Positions 1-9,019 of a DNA stretch of 38,162 bases are shown here, piece after piece (position 1 is the first letter of the stretch; the number at the start of each line of letters is the position of its first letter). Location: contig CAIRYK010000035.1 of NCBI GenBank assembly GCA_903882805.1, forward strand, positions 1 to 38,162. Reading direction: 5' to 3'. A program made the position numbers and the translations under genes. Source of the DNA: an uncultured Bacteroidota bacterium (GTDB lineage: Bacteria; Bacteroidota; Bacteroidia; Chitinophagales; Chitinophagaceae). Below the pieces are notes generated by a model. The model worked only from the letters and a program-made list of their open reading frames with translations. It was not told the DNA's origin and did no database searches.

Positions 1-1149
1 ATTTCTTGAAGTGTCGATAAATATACCAATAGGTTGATTAAGTATTGCTGACTTAGCAGGCCCTCCATCTCCCAAATGTTCAACACGTGCAGTAACTGTA
101 ATACCCGTAAAACTTGATATTATACCTGATGGGTCAATTTTTCTTACTCTGTTGTTCGAGTAGTCGGCAATGTAAATGTTGCCGCTTGCGTCTGCTATTG
201 CGTGCGACGGAGCGCTTAACTTTGCCGCTGTTGCCAATCCGCCATCGCCAGTATTGCCTGCAGAGACCGGTATACCCGCAATTGTGTTGATAATACCGGA
301 TGAGCTAATTTTGCGAAGTACATTGTTGTTTTTATCAGCTACATAAATGTTGCCGGCATTATCTGCGCTAATGCCTATAGGCGCTGAAAAGCGAGCCGAC
401 GTAGCAGGGATTCCATCGCCGTAGTATCCCGCTACTCCGTCGCCGGCAAAGGTGGTAATGATACCCGATGGATATATTTTTCGCATATTATTATTTGTTG
501 CATCGAGTAAATATATGTTACCCAAATGATCGGTACACATACTTGCAATAGATCTGAAGCTTGCATCAATAGCATATCCGCCATCGCCTGTAAATCCGTA
601 ATAGCCGGCGCTGTTTGCAATAACGCTTACATAGCCGGTCGGTGTTATTTTTGAAATGCGTTGATCGTTTGTTGCAACGTAAATAAATTGATTATCATCG
701 ATAGTGATAGCATTTATATACCTAGATAGCGTTACAAATGTGGTAATAACGCCTTGTCTGTCTATTTTTCTGATTCGCTGATTGCCAGCGTCGGCAATGT
801 AAAGATTTCCCGATGTATCTGTAACAATGCCGGTTGGACGATCTAATTGAGCGTATATAGCAAGGCCTCGATCGCCAGAGTAGCCTGTAGAATTTGGAGT
901 GCCTGCAACGTGAGTAACAATACCAGTCGGTGAAACCTTTCTTATAGTGGTGTGTGTATAGTCTACAATATATATATTGTCCGACCGATCCATCCACAAC
1001 ACAGCCGGCGAACCGATCACCGTATTGGTTGCTAGTCCACCGTCGCCTATCCCGCCGGCTATTGTGTTGATATTCTGTGCATTAGCAAATATGCCGGCGC
1101 TTAATGTAGACCAACAAAGCAAGCAAATAAAACGAAGAACTTGGCTCAT
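1..1149 (-). CDS. NHL-repeat secreted protein, 3'-truncated by window edge
   Basis: The frame is open from the ATG at 1149 to the first base of the window, 383 codons with no stop, so the C-terminus is missing. Residues 1-24 look like a Sec signal peptide ending near ANAQ. The rest is a run of NHL-type beta-propeller repeats, each with a GDGG-like turn (GDGGLAT, GDGGYAI, GDGIPAT), a segment such as GNIYIADYSNNRVRKI, and a phrase such as PSGIITTFAG. The repeats suggest a secreted or surface beta-propeller. In Bacteroidota such proteins often end in a T9SS sorting tail, but that part is outside the window. The ligand is unknown. It is divergent from the DUF885 gene across about 170 bp. Confidence 0.85.
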   Translation of the reverse strand, partial: MSQVLRFICLLCWSTLSAGIFANAQNINTIAGGIGDGGLATNTVIGSPAVLWMDRSDNIYIVDYTHTTIRKVSPTGIVTHVAGTPNSTGYSGDRGLAIYAQLDRPTGIVTDTSGNLYIADAGNQRIRKIDRQGVITTFVTLSRYINAITIDDNQFIYVATNDQRISKITPTGYVSVIANSAGYYGFTGDGGYAIDASFRSIASMCTDHLGNIYLLDATNNNMRKIYPSGIITTFAGDGVAGYYGDGIPATSARFSAPIGISADNAGNIYVADKNNNVLRKISSSGIINTIAGIPVSAGNTGDGGLATAAKLSAPSHAIADASGNIYIADYSNNRVRKIDPSGIISSFTGITVTARVEHLGDGGPAKSAILNQPIGIFIDTSRN

Positions 1150-1316
1150 AAAAATTAATCATAAGAATATTAGGGAAGCTATAGAAAGATGTAAACTTTC
1201 AACAATAAAGTTAATGAAGAATATTAAATTCTCCAAGGTAAAAAAGGCCTATTTTTCACCCATATTGCGGTAAGTTGTTCTCAATAGTTTTACTTTTATT
1301 TACACAAATATTAGAA

Positions 1317-3080
1317 ATGAGAAAAACGCTGTTGGCTATTGTATGTAGCGTGGGTATAAGCGCCTGCAATTCTACACCAGGCGCCCCCAAAGAATCAACT
1401 CCCAAATTGGCTACAATTGTTGAGAATTATTGGCAGGAACGCATGAAGCTGTTTCCGTTGGAAGCTACCGGTTATGGAGATAATAGATATAACGACCAAC
1501 TTACGATAACAATAGCCGAGTCATTCAGAGATAGCCTGAAAAGATTCTATAATAAATACCTGAGTGAGGTAAATTCACTGGATAGCGGCGCAAAAAATAC
1601 GGATATCACCAGCTATAGGTTGTTTAAGTACGAGATGGAGATGAATCTGGAAGGCTTGAGTTTTCCTACGCATTATATGCCCATCAGTCAGTTTTGGTCG
1701 TTTACTTTAGAGCTCCCGCAACTGGGCGCCGGTAGCGGCAATCAGCCTTTTAAAACTGTAAAAGATTACGACAATTGGCTTGCTCGGCTTTCAGGTTTTC
1801 CTGCATGGACTGATACCGCGATTTACAATATGCGGAAAGGTATAGCTGCGGGTTGGGTATTACCTAAAGCGCTGGTAGTAAAAATACTTCCTCAGCTAAA
1901 GGCAGTGGTGAAAGATGATACTGCAAGTATATTTTATGGTCCAATAAAAACAATGCCTGATAGCTTTAGCGCTGAAACGAAAGCAAGACTGACAACAGCA
2001 TACAAAGCTGCAATTGTAAATGTGGTTAATCCTGCATATTCAAAACTACATCAGTTTTTTGAAACAGAGTACCTTCCCAAAGCAAGGCAGGGTAGCGGTA
2101 TTAAGGATATGCCCGGAGGCGATGCCTACTACAAATATAGTATTAGATATTGGACAACTACCAGCCTGACTCCAGACAGTATTTATAATACTGGGCTGAC
2201 CGAGGTGGCGAGATTAGAAGCCGAGATGATGAAGGTGAAAGAAGCAGTAGGCTATAAAGGAGCATTGTCTGAGTTTTTTACTTACGTTACAAAGGACCCG
2301 AAATTCTGCCCATTTACTGCCGACAACCAAGTGATTGATAGTTTTTGGGGCATAAAGAAGAAAGAAGACGCTATGCTCAGTAAACTGTTTAAGAACGTGC
2401 CGAAAACACAGTTCACTATCCGGCAAACGGAGGCCTTCCGCGCGGCATCGGCCAGCGCCGAGTATAATCAGGGATCGGAAGATGGCACAAGGCCGGGTAT
2501 TTTTTATGTGCCAATACTGGATGCGCGCAAGTTTAACTGTATCGGCATGTCAACCCTGTTTTTACATGAGGCAATACCGGGACACCATTACCAAATATCG
2601 TTGCAGCAGGAAAATAAGAATCTGCCTGCATTCAGGCGTTTTCTTTGGTATGGCGCTTATGGCGAAGGTTGGGCGCATTATTGCGAAACGCTGGGTAAAG
2701 AGTTGGGTGTTTACGACGACCCATATCAATACCTCGGGCACCTGGGCGATGCAATGCACAGAGCAATAAGGCTTGTGGTAGATATAGGTATGCACTACAA
2801 AAACATGACCCGAGAAGAAGCAATAAAGTACATGATGGCTCACGAACTGATAACTGAGCCGGAAGCTACAGCTGAAATAGAACGATATATGGCGATACCA
2901 GGTCAGGCGCTGTCTTACAAAATTGGGCAGATGGCTATAAGCGCAGAACGTAAAAAGTACGAACAGCAATTGGGCGCTAAATTCAACATAGCCTCCTTTC
3001 ACGATGAGGTATTGAAGGATGGTTGCGTGCCGCTAAATGTACTTCAGGAAAAGCTGAGCGATTGGGCTAAACGGCAGTAA
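1317..3080 (+). CDS. DUF885 family lipoprotein, putative metallopeptidase
   Basis: A 587-residue protein with a lipoprotein signal (MRKTLLAIVCSVGISAC, lipidated Cys at 17), so it is probably anchored in the periplasm or outer membrane. The DUF885 hallmark HEAIPGHHYQ lies at about residues 417-426 and resembles a zinc-binding HExxxGHH site. A second conserved patch, YGEGWAHYCETLG, follows about 40 residues later. Length fits the family. An upstream in-frame TTG at 1275 would add 14 residues before the signal peptide, so I chose the ATG at 1317. Family members are annotated as putative peptidases and the substrate is unknown. The gene stands alone and converges on rodA across a shared terminator. 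Confidence 0.88.
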   Translation: MRKTLLAIVCSVGISACNSTPGAPKESTPKLATIVENYWQERMKLFPLEATGYGDNRYNDQLTITIAESFRDSLKRFYNKYLSEVNSLDSGAKNTDITSYRLFKYEMEMNLEGLSFPTHYMPISQFWSFTLELPQLGAGSGNQPFKTVKDYDNWLARLSGFPAWTDTAIYNMRKGIAAGWVLPKALVVKILPQLKAVVKDDTASIFYGPIKTMPDSFSAETKARLTTAYKAAIVNVVNPAYSKLHQFFETEYLPKARQGSGIKDMPGGDAYYKYSIRYWTTTSLTPDSIYNTGLTEVARLEAEMMKVKEAVGYKGALSEFFTYVTKDPKFCPFTADNQVIDSFWGIKKKEDAMLSKLFKNVPKTQFTIRQTEAFRAASASAEYNQGSEDGTRPGIFYVPILDARKFNCIGMSTLFLHEAIPGHHYQISLQQENKNLPAFRRFLWYGAYGEGWAHYCETLGKELGVYDDPYQYLGHLGDAMHRAIRLVVDIGMHYKNMTREEAIKYMMAHELITEPEATAEIERYMAIPGQALSYKIGQMAISAERKKYEQQLGAKFNIASFHDEVLKDGCVPLNVLQEKLSDWAKRQ

Positions 3081-3090
3081 AAATAGTTGT

Positions 3091-3137
3091 AATAATAAAG
3101 GGGAATGACGCTGTCAGCTTCATTCCCCTTTATTATT
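3091..3137. terminator. Bidirectional terminator between DUF885 gene and rodA
   Basis: A perfect 18-bp inverted repeat (3091-3108 and 3120-3137) with an 11-nt loop and A/T-rich ends gives a U-tract on either strand. It lies between the two convergent genes. Confidence 0.85.
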
Positions 3138-3155
3138 TATCAATATGTTCTTCAT

Positions 3156-4478
3156 TTACCTAATGAGCGCATGTCTGTCGGCGTCGAGGCGAACCAGAAT
3201 AAAAATAAGTATGCTAAACGATAATAGGGATGAACCGCCATAACTAAGAAAGGGTAGTGTAATACCGATAACAGGCATAAGGCCAATGGTCATGGATATG
3301 TTGATGGCAAAGTGAAAAAACAAAATACACGCAACGCAATATGCGTATATACGGCTAAAGTCAGAGCGCTGTTTTTCGCCAACAATAATAATTCTAACCA
3401 TCAACGATATGTAGATAAGCACTAACACAGCGCTACCTACAAAACCAAATTGCTCGCCAATGGCGCAAAAAATAAAGTCTGTGTTTTGCTCGGGTACAAA
3501 CTGATTCTTAGTAGATGTACCATTCAGAAAACCCTTGCCCCACATACCGCCCGATCCAATGGCAATTTTTGATTGTAGCACATTGTATTCCGAACTATTG
3601 CCTTTTTTATCCTCGCCGGCAACCATGGTCTTGTCATATTCGTCGGGTACTTCTTTGCCTATAGTTGAGTAAATGCGGTCGATCTGGTGACGTTGCAGCA
3701 CATGCTTAAATGCGAATGGTACGGCTATTTGCGAAAAAAGTATGCAGAATAGATAGGCGCCAATGAGAATGATGCGAGGTCCCATTTTGCGACGAAGGGT
3801 ATAGCGCATGTTCCAAGCTATAAGCGCTGCCAAAGCGGTGAGTACCACAAAAAGTATAGTTCTGTCTACAAGTAATGTAGCCAGCCCAAGAGCAATTAGC
3901 GAGAAACCTACAACAAGTATTGCATTGGGTAAGCCCTCTCTATACATAACCAAAAAGAAGGTGAAATAAACGAGGGCAAGGCCTGTTTCTTTTTGCAACA
4001 ATATCAAAACAGCCGGAGCCATAGCAATTGCTACGGCAAACAGACGATGCTTCAGCGTTTTAAAATTTGTTTCGGGTAGCGCTATAAATTTTGCAATAGC
4101 CAGAGAAGTGAAAATTTTGGCGACTTCACCTGGTTGAAACCTGAAACTACCTATTGCCAGCCACGATCTAGATCCTTTTACATCTACTCCTGCAAAAATC
4201 GTAACAATAAGTACAGCTATACAAACAGTATAAATGAGAAAAGCGAACGACGAGAAAAATTTACTGTCGGTAAGTAAAATGAAAAAACCAATGAGTAAGG
4301 AGTACCCAAACCAAATGAGCTGTTTCATATAGCTTTTGTTCATCATGATAAACGAAGTGTCGGTGGTGCGGTGTTCTACCGAATACACTGCCATAATGCC
4401 TATAGCCACAAGCATAATATACAGCAGCAATATAAGGCCGTCCAGTCTGCTGAATAATGTTTTACCTAATGAACTCAT
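3156..4478 (-). CDS. rodA: Rod shape-determining protein RodA (SEDS glycosyltransferase)
   Basis: A 440-residue polytopic membrane protein of the SEDS family. RodA polymerises lipid II into glycan strands for lateral wall growth, working with PBP2. Visible family signatures are FQPGEVAKIFTSLAIAKF near residue 130, FVPEQNTDFIFCAIGEQFGF near 340, and the C-terminal GITLPFLSYGGSSLLSF. It starts 21 bp downstream of the PBP2 stop, the usual mrdA-rodA order, so the two are almost certainly co-transcribed. FtsW is the only serious alternative. The adjacent PBP2 rather than PBP3, and the absence of division genes, favour RodA. No mreBCD genes are in the window. Confidence 0.93.
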   Translation of the reverse strand: MSSLGKTLFSRLDGLILLLYIMLVAIGIMAVYSVEHRTTDTSFIMMNKSYMKQLIWFGYSLLIGFFILLTDSKFFSSFAFLIYTVCIAVLIVTIFAGVDVKGSRSWLAIGSFRFQPGEVAKIFTSLAIAKFIALPETNFKTLKHRLFAVAIAMAPAVLILLQKETGLALVYFTFFLVMYREGLPNAILVVGFSLIALGLATLLVDRTILFVVLTALAALIAWNMRYTLRRKMGPRIILIGAYLFCILFSQIAVPFAFKHVLQRHQIDRIYSTIGKEVPDEYDKTMVAGEDKKGNSSEYNVLQSKIAIGSGGMWGKGFLNGTSTKNQFVPEQNTDFIFCAIGEQFGFVGSAVLVLIYISLMVRIIIVGEKQRSDFSRIYAYCVACILFFHFAINISMTIGLMPVIGITLPFLSYGGSSLLSFSILIFILVRLDADRHALIR

Positions 4479-4499
4479 ATTTTATTGCTATAACAATCT

Positions 4500-6518
4500 T
4501 TATTTGGTTCTCAATTTATTTTGTAGCCATCTGTTCCACAATGTAGAATCTGCCGCGCGCTTGGTCATTTTAGCTAATTGTCTGCGTTCCATTTTTGCTC
4601 TGTACACCTCGGCATCATGTTTTCTGAGCACCGAATCTATTGTATAGACGTATTTATTGATCAGGTTGGCTTTCAGCATTTTCTCTTCCAGCGGCTTGCG
4701 TTTTGTAGTAATGCTGTCGTTGAGGTATTTTTCTATTAGCAAACTGGCTATTGGTCCGGCCCATGTAGCGCCGTAACCAGCATTTTCAATTGCCACGGCT
4801 ATCGCAATTTTAGGGTTTTCACGAGGTGCAAAAGCCACGAACATAGAGTGGTTTTGCATTTTTATCACTTCTCCGTTTACGATGGCTTTATTCTCTGCTG
4901 TTCCCGTTTTGGCGCACACTGCTACGCCCTCCATCTTGGCCACTGCTGCTGTTCCGCTTTCTACCACATCCTGCATTGCCTGTTGCACTACGCTAAAGGT
5001 GGAGTCGGGGATGTTGATAACTTTGTGTTTTTCCAGATACTTGGTAAGTAGGCTGTCTTTTGGGTTTTTGCCAATGGCGCGTACAAAGTGAGGAGGGTAG
5101 AAATAGCCTTTGTTGGCTATAATGCACATGGAGTTAGCCATTTGCAAGGGGGTAAGCAACAATTCGCCCTGACCCATACCCACAAACACCACAGTGCATG
5201 AGTTCCATACCTTATTATACATTTTGTTGTAGGTATTGGTATCCGGCAAATTACCCTTGCCTTCATAGGGTATATCTACGCCTGTCTGTCGACCGAAACC
5301 AAAGTTGTAGTAGTAGTCGTGCCAAACCTGTAGCCCGTTTTTTACACTACCAAAATCTTTATAGTCAATGGTCATCCGGAATATATGGCAGAAATAAGAG
5401 TTGCAAGAATGCGCCAGCGCTAAGCGGAAATTGGCAGCGTGGCCCGCATCTTTATGTTCGCAGGCAATTCGCCGGCTACATGCGTTATATCCACCGCCGC
5501 AACCGTAGCCAAATGATGGCTCGATAGCGCCTACAGCTAAGGCCACAAGACCAGTCATTGGCTTGATGGTAGAACCGGGCGGATACATGGCCTGTGTAGC
5601 CCGATTGAACAACGGGCGAGTGGCCATGCGGTAGAGCATGGAATAGTTTTTTGCCCGTTCTTTGCCTCGAAGCAGGTTGGGGTCATAGGTAGGGCCGCTC
5701 ACCATTGTAAGAATACCGCCGGTTTGCGGGTCTATAGCTACAACGCTGCCTATTTTATTGGTCATCAGCTTCTCGGCATAAGCCTGAAGATCAGCATCGA
5801 GATACAGGTCCAATTGTCGCCCTGAAATTTCCTGGCTATCCAGCATTCCGCCCTTATATGGATCTCTTGGTCTATTGAATTTGTCGCGTTCCAGATAGTG
5901 TACACCTCGTTGGCCGCGTAAAGCCTCTTCATATTGTAGCTCTAATCCGCTTAAGCCTGTGTAGTCGCCTTGCCTGTAAGATAAATAGCGAGGTTTTTTG
6001 AGCATTTCCACATTTACCTCTCCGATATAACCCAATAAAATACCCGCGGTGGTGTTTTCGTAAGCGCGTATGTTGCGTTCCACCAGCTCAAAGCCGGTAA
6101 ACATATAGGCGTTTTCCTGAAAACGGGCTGTTTGCGCCTGGCTAAGTTGCTCCATAAATGAACTTTGCCGAACATCTATATTACGCTCCTGTACGCGCTT
6201 CATTATGGCGTTGTATTCAGATCTCTCAATTTCCAACGCTGCGCAAAACTGAAGCGTGTCGAAAGTTTTAGGAATGTTTCGCGGCGTAACCATCAGGTCA
6301 TAAACAACAGTGTTAGACAGCATTACCTTTCCTTTACGGTCGTAAATAACTCCACGGGGTGGATACACTACTTTTTTGTAGATCGCAATATCGTTTGCAA
6401 GGATTTTATATTTTTCTTCGAAGTTTTGTAAAAAGAAAAGGCGGGCTAAAATCACAGACGCCAGGCCTATGAAAATAGCTATAATGACGTATTGACGCGG
6501 GTTTGCCGCAACTGACAT
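4500..6518 (-). CDS. mrdA: Penicillin-binding protein 2 (elongasome transpeptidase)
   Basis: A 672-residue class B PBP with one N-terminal membrane anchor (about residues 10-32), a pedestal domain, and a transpeptidase domain. All three active-site motifs are present: STIK at 316-319 (Ser316 nucleophile), SCN at 371-373, and KTG at 537-539. It cross-links peptidoglycan during elongation and is a beta-lactam target. It is the first gene of a two-gene operon with rodA. The roughly 60-residue C-terminal tail after the transpeptidase domain is Lys/Arg-rich. A TAnnTTTG -7 box at 6550-6557 sits 32 bp upstream of the start. Confidence 0.95.
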   Translation of the reverse strand: MSVAANPRQYVIIAIFIGLASVILARLFFLQNFEEKYKILANDIAIYKKVVYPPRGVIYDRKGKVMLSNTVVYDLMVTPRNIPKTFDTLQFCAALEIERSEYNAIMKRVQERNIDVRQSSFMEQLSQAQTARFQENAYMFTGFELVERNIRAYENTTAGILLGYIGEVNVEMLKKPRYLSYRQGDYTGLSGLELQYEEALRGQRGVHYLERDKFNRPRDPYKGGMLDSQEISGRQLDLYLDADLQAYAEKLMTNKIGSVVAIDPQTGGILTMVSGPTYDPNLLRGKERAKNYSMLYRMATRPLFNRATQAMYPPGSTIKPMTGLVALAVGAIEPSFGYGCGGGYNACSRRIACEHKDAGHAANFRLALAHSCNSYFCHIFRMTIDYKDFGSVKNGLQVWHDYYYNFGFGRQTGVDIPYEGKGNLPDTNTYNKMYNKVWNSCTVVFVGMGQGELLLTPLQMANSMCIIANKGYFYPPHFVRAIGKNPKDSLLTKYLEKHKVINIPDSTFSVVQQAMQDVVESGTAAVAKMEGVAVCAKTGTAENKAIVNGEVIKMQNHSMFVAFAPRENPKIAIAVAIENAGYGATWAGPIASLLIEKYLNDSITTKRKPLEEKMLKANLINKYVYTIDSVLRKHDAEVYRAKMERRQLAKMTKRAADSTLWNRWLQNKLRTK

Positions 6519-6549
6519 AGATGAAGATTGTGGTACTGGAAATTGTAGG

Positions 6550-6557
6550 CAAACCTA
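6550..6557 (-). promoter_or_regulatory. Candidate -7 box for mrdA-rodA
   Basis: On the minus strand this reads TAGGTTTG, a full match to the Bacteroidota -7 consensus TAnnTTTG, 32 bp before the mrdA start. No TTTG was found at the expected 19-20 bp upstream, so support is from one box only. Confidence 0.45.
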
Positions 6558-6656
6558 ACACAAATTCACGGTTTGCCTTGGGCTAATGAACGGCAACTAT
6601 GTGAAATAGCTGTAAATATTTATTCACCACGTGTTAATAAGGAAACTTAAAAAAAG

Positions 6657-6688
6657 TTTGGTTGTTTTAGAATACCTTATTACATTTG
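6657..6688 (+). promoter_or_regulatory. Promoter of tRNA-Gln
   Basis: TTTG at 6657-6660 and TACATTTG at 6681-6688 are separated by 20 bp, matching the Bacteroidota housekeeping promoter. The expected transcription start near 6695 leaves about 15 nt of leader before the tRNA. Confidence 0.8.
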
Positions 6689-6709
6689 CACTCCGTTACG
6701 GAGCGCGAT

Positions 6710-6780
6710 AGTCCGGTGGTGTAACGGTAGCACAACAGTTTTTGGTACTGTTTGTCCTGGTTCGAATCCAGTCCGGACTA
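6710..6780 (+). tRNA. tRNA-Gln (anticodon TTG)
   Basis: A complete 71-nt cloverleaf. The acceptor stem AGTCCGG (6710-6716) pairs with CCGGACT (6773-6779), with A as discriminator. The D arm is GTG/CAC. The anticodon stem ACAGT/ACTGT encloses the loop TTTTGGT with anticodon TTG at 6742-6744, which reads CAA. The T arm contains GGTTCGAATCC. CCA is not encoded. It has its own promoter and terminator, so it is an independent transcription unit. Confidence 0.97.
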
Positions 6781-6789
6781 CGTTTTAAG

Positions 6790-6830
6790 AAGAAGGCTGC
6801 TAATTTAGCGGCCTTCTTTGTGTTTTATAA
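6790..6830 (+). terminator. Terminator after tRNA-Gln
   Basis: A 13-bp stem (6790-6802 with 6806-6818, one T-G wobble) with a 3-nt loop, followed by a T-rich stretch. It begins 10 nt after the tRNA. Confidence 0.85.
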
Positions 6831-6920
6831 CCTTTTTGGTTTAGTTGGTGGGCTCGCTATGTTTATAGCAAAACCCAGATTACGACTAATTTCAGAAAAT
6901 ACTCCGAAAAAATAAGTAAT

Positions 6921-6954
6921 ACAAAATAAAGCCCCGCAAAAATCTGCGAGGCTT
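6921..6954 (-). terminator. Terminator after acsA
   Basis: On the minus strand a 10-bp stem AAGCCTCGCA/TGCGGGGCTT (one wobble) is followed by TATTTTGT. It lies 25 bp beyond the acsA stop. Confidence 0.8.
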
Positions 6955-6978
6955 CAGAAATTTTGGCATTACAGTCTT

Positions 6979-8892
6979 TTAGAGCTTGTGTTTAAGTATT
7001 TCTTCTACAACGCCAGGATCCAATAGGGTAGAAGTGTCGCCAATACTATCCAATTCATTCTCCGCTATTTTGCGCAATATGCGACGCATTATTTTTCCGC
7101 TTCTTGTTTTGGGCAGGCCTGCTACAAATTGTATCTTATCGGGTTTGGCTATTGGACCTATTATTCTGCTTACGGTTTGTATGATGTCTTGGCGGCTAAG
7201 GTTTTCATCGCCATGGTTGCTGTTGTACACCACATAGGCATATATGCCTTGTCCTTTTATGTCGTGCGGGTAGCCCACCACAGCGCTTTCTATTACGCCA
7301 GAGTGCATATTAATAGCATTTTCTACCTCTGCAGTGCCTATCCGGTGGCCGCTCACATTCAGCACATCGTCTACGCGGCCGGTTATACGATAATTGCCAT
7401 TTTCGTCGCGATAGCAGCCGTCGCCGGTAAAATAGAGTCCGGGGTAGGTAGCGAAATAGTTTGTTTTGCAACGTTCGTGGTCGCCATAGGTGGTGCGTAT
7501 TATGGATGGCCAAGGATGCCTAATGCACAAATTGCCGCTAACATTATTGCCCATTATCTCTTTGCCGGCCTCGTCAACCAACATAGGCTCAACTCCGGGT
7601 AGCGGCAATGTAGCGTACGATGGTTTTGCCGGAGTAACGCCTGCCAGATTAGAAATCATAATACCGCCAGTTTCTGTTTGCCACCAGGTGTCTACAATGG
7701 GGCATTTACCCTTACCTATGTGCTCATGCATCCATTGCCAAGCCTCTTCATTAATGGGCTCTCCTACCGAACCTAACACCTTGAGGCTGCTTAAGTTATG
7801 CACATGCACCGGACCAAGCCCATAACCCATCAGTGAGCGGATGGCAGTTGGTGCGGTGTACAGGATGTTTACTTTGTATTTGTCTACTATCTCCCAAAAC
7901 CTTCCCGCATCGGGCCAGGTAGGTATGCCCTCAAACATAAGCGTGGTGGCGCCCGCTGCCAGTGGCCCGTAAAGTATATAGCTGTGGCCCGTTATCCAGC
8001 CAATATCTGCAGTGCAGAAATGTATGTCGCCGGGTTGATACTGGAATACATTCACAAATGTGTAGGTAGTGTACACCATGTATCCTGCGCAAGAATGCAC
8101 CACGCCTTTAGGCTTGCCGGTAGATCCCGAAGTATACAATATAAATAACGGGTCTTCGGCATCCATCACCTCGGCAGGGCAATCGTGTATGCCCAGCGTT
8201 TCTATTTTCCTTATTTCGTCTTCCCACCATAGGTCGCGGCCTTTTATCATGCTTACGGGTGTATGCGTGCGGGTGAGCACTATCACTTTTTTCACAAACG
8301 AACATTGTACAAGCGCATCGTCTATTACGCTTTTAAGTGGTATTTCTTTGTTGCCGCGGTAGGCTCCGTCGCAGGTTATTACCGTTAGCGCCTGTGCATC
8401 TTTCAGCCTGTCGGCAATACTTTGAGCGCTAAAACCGCCAAATATTACGCTATGTATGGCGCCTATGCGTGCGCATGCCAGCACTGCAATAGCCAGCTCG
8501 GGCACCATACCCATGTATATGCATACCCTGTCGCCTTTTGTTACCCCATTGTTTTTCAGCACATTGGCGAACTGCGCTACCTTATGGTGCAGGTCGCGGT
8601 AGGTGATCACGCGGTGGTGTTCTTCCGGGTCGTTAGGTTCCCATATTATCGCCGGCTTATTCCCCAGCGTGCCCAGATGCCTGTCGAGGCAGTTTTCAGT
8701 TATGTTTAGTTTGGCTCCTTTGAACCATTTTACATCGGGCGTTGTAAAGTTCCACTCCAATAGAGTGTCCCAACGCTTTCTCCAGAGAAACGAAGAAGCT
8801 ATTGCGCTCCAATATCCTTCCGGATCTTTTATACTTTTTTCGTAAGCTGCGCTATATTCTTCCAGCGACTTGATTTGGTATGGATACGACAT
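6979..8892 (-). CDS. acsA: Acetyl-CoA synthetase (AMP-forming)
   Basis: A 637-residue ANL-superfamily enzyme, close to the usual Acs length. It converts acetate, ATP and CoA to acetyl-CoA through acetyl-AMP in the cytosol. The P-loop YTSGSTGKPKG lies at 253-263, the acetate-pocket region WWQTETGG follows in the middle third, and the C-terminal TRSGK places the catalytic, acetylation-regulated lysine at 600 (equivalent to K609 of E. coli Acs). It is divergent from the zinc-ribbon/HTH gene across a 127-bp spacer with possible operator repeats. The context of transporter, kinase and a second acyl-CoA synthetase points to an acetate or short-chain fatty acid assimilation locus. Confidence 0.96.
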   Translation of the reverse strand: MSYPYQIKSLEEYSAAYEKSIKDPEGYWSAIASSFLWRKRWDTLLEWNFTTPDVKWFKGAKLNITENCLDRHLGTLGNKPAIIWEPNDPEEHHRVITYRDLHHKVAQFANVLKNNGVTKGDRVCIYMGMVPELAIAVLACARIGAIHSVIFGGFSAQSIADRLKDAQALTVITCDGAYRGNKEIPLKSVIDDALVQCSFVKKVIVLTRTHTPVSMIKGRDLWWEDEIRKIETLGIHDCPAEVMDAEDPLFILYTSGSTGKPKGVVHSCAGYMVYTTYTFVNVFQYQPGDIHFCTADIGWITGHSYILYGPLAAGATTLMFEGIPTWPDAGRFWEIVDKYKVNILYTAPTAIRSLMGYGLGPVHVHNLSSLKVLGSVGEPINEEAWQWMHEHIGKGKCPIVDTWWQTETGGIMISNLAGVTPAKPSYATLPLPGVEPMLVDEAGKEIMGNNVSGNLCIRHPWPSIIRTTYGDHERCKTNYFATYPGLYFTGDGCYRDENGNYRITGRVDDVLNVSGHRIGTAEVENAINMHSGVIESAVVGYPHDIKGQGIYAYVVYNSNHGDENLSRQDIIQTVSRIIGPIAKPDKIQFVAGLPKTRSGKIMRRILRKIAENELDSIGDTSTLLDPGVVEEILKHKL

Positions 8893-8960
8893 AAAGACTG
8901 TTTATTGACCACTATTTCGACTACATAGTTACGCAAACATTACGGACGATCGTTTTTTAA

Positions 8961-8992
8961 TTTGCTAATTTGGTATAGTTATGCTAATTAAG
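8961..8992. promoter_or_regulatory. Candidate operator repeats between acsA and the HTH gene
   Basis: TGCTAATT occurs twice in the same orientation (TTTGCTAATTTGG and ATGCTAATTAAG), 19-20 bp apart. A perfect ACGATCGT palindrome lies just upstream at about 8946-8953. The repeats sit in the middle of the divergent spacer, where a shared regulator would bind. The spacer is A/T rich, so chance is possible. I saw no full promoter consensus on either strand. Confidence 0.3.
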
Positions 8993-9019
8993 TATACCTG
9001 ACGGTGTACATTTAACATT

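Noticed and set aside
1..1149. A DNA-level tandem repeat or CRISPR-like array
   Set aside because: The periodicity is protein-level NHL repeats with diverged DNA. No CRISPR array with regular spacers or cas genes was seen anywhere in the window.
2562..3002. 146-codon minus-strand frame opposite the DUF885 gene
   Set aside because: Antisense shadow; it overlaps the HEAIPGHH-coding part of a recognisable gene.
7129..7602. 157-codon plus-strand frame opposite acsA
   Set aside because: Antisense shadow of a highly conserved gene, without any domain.
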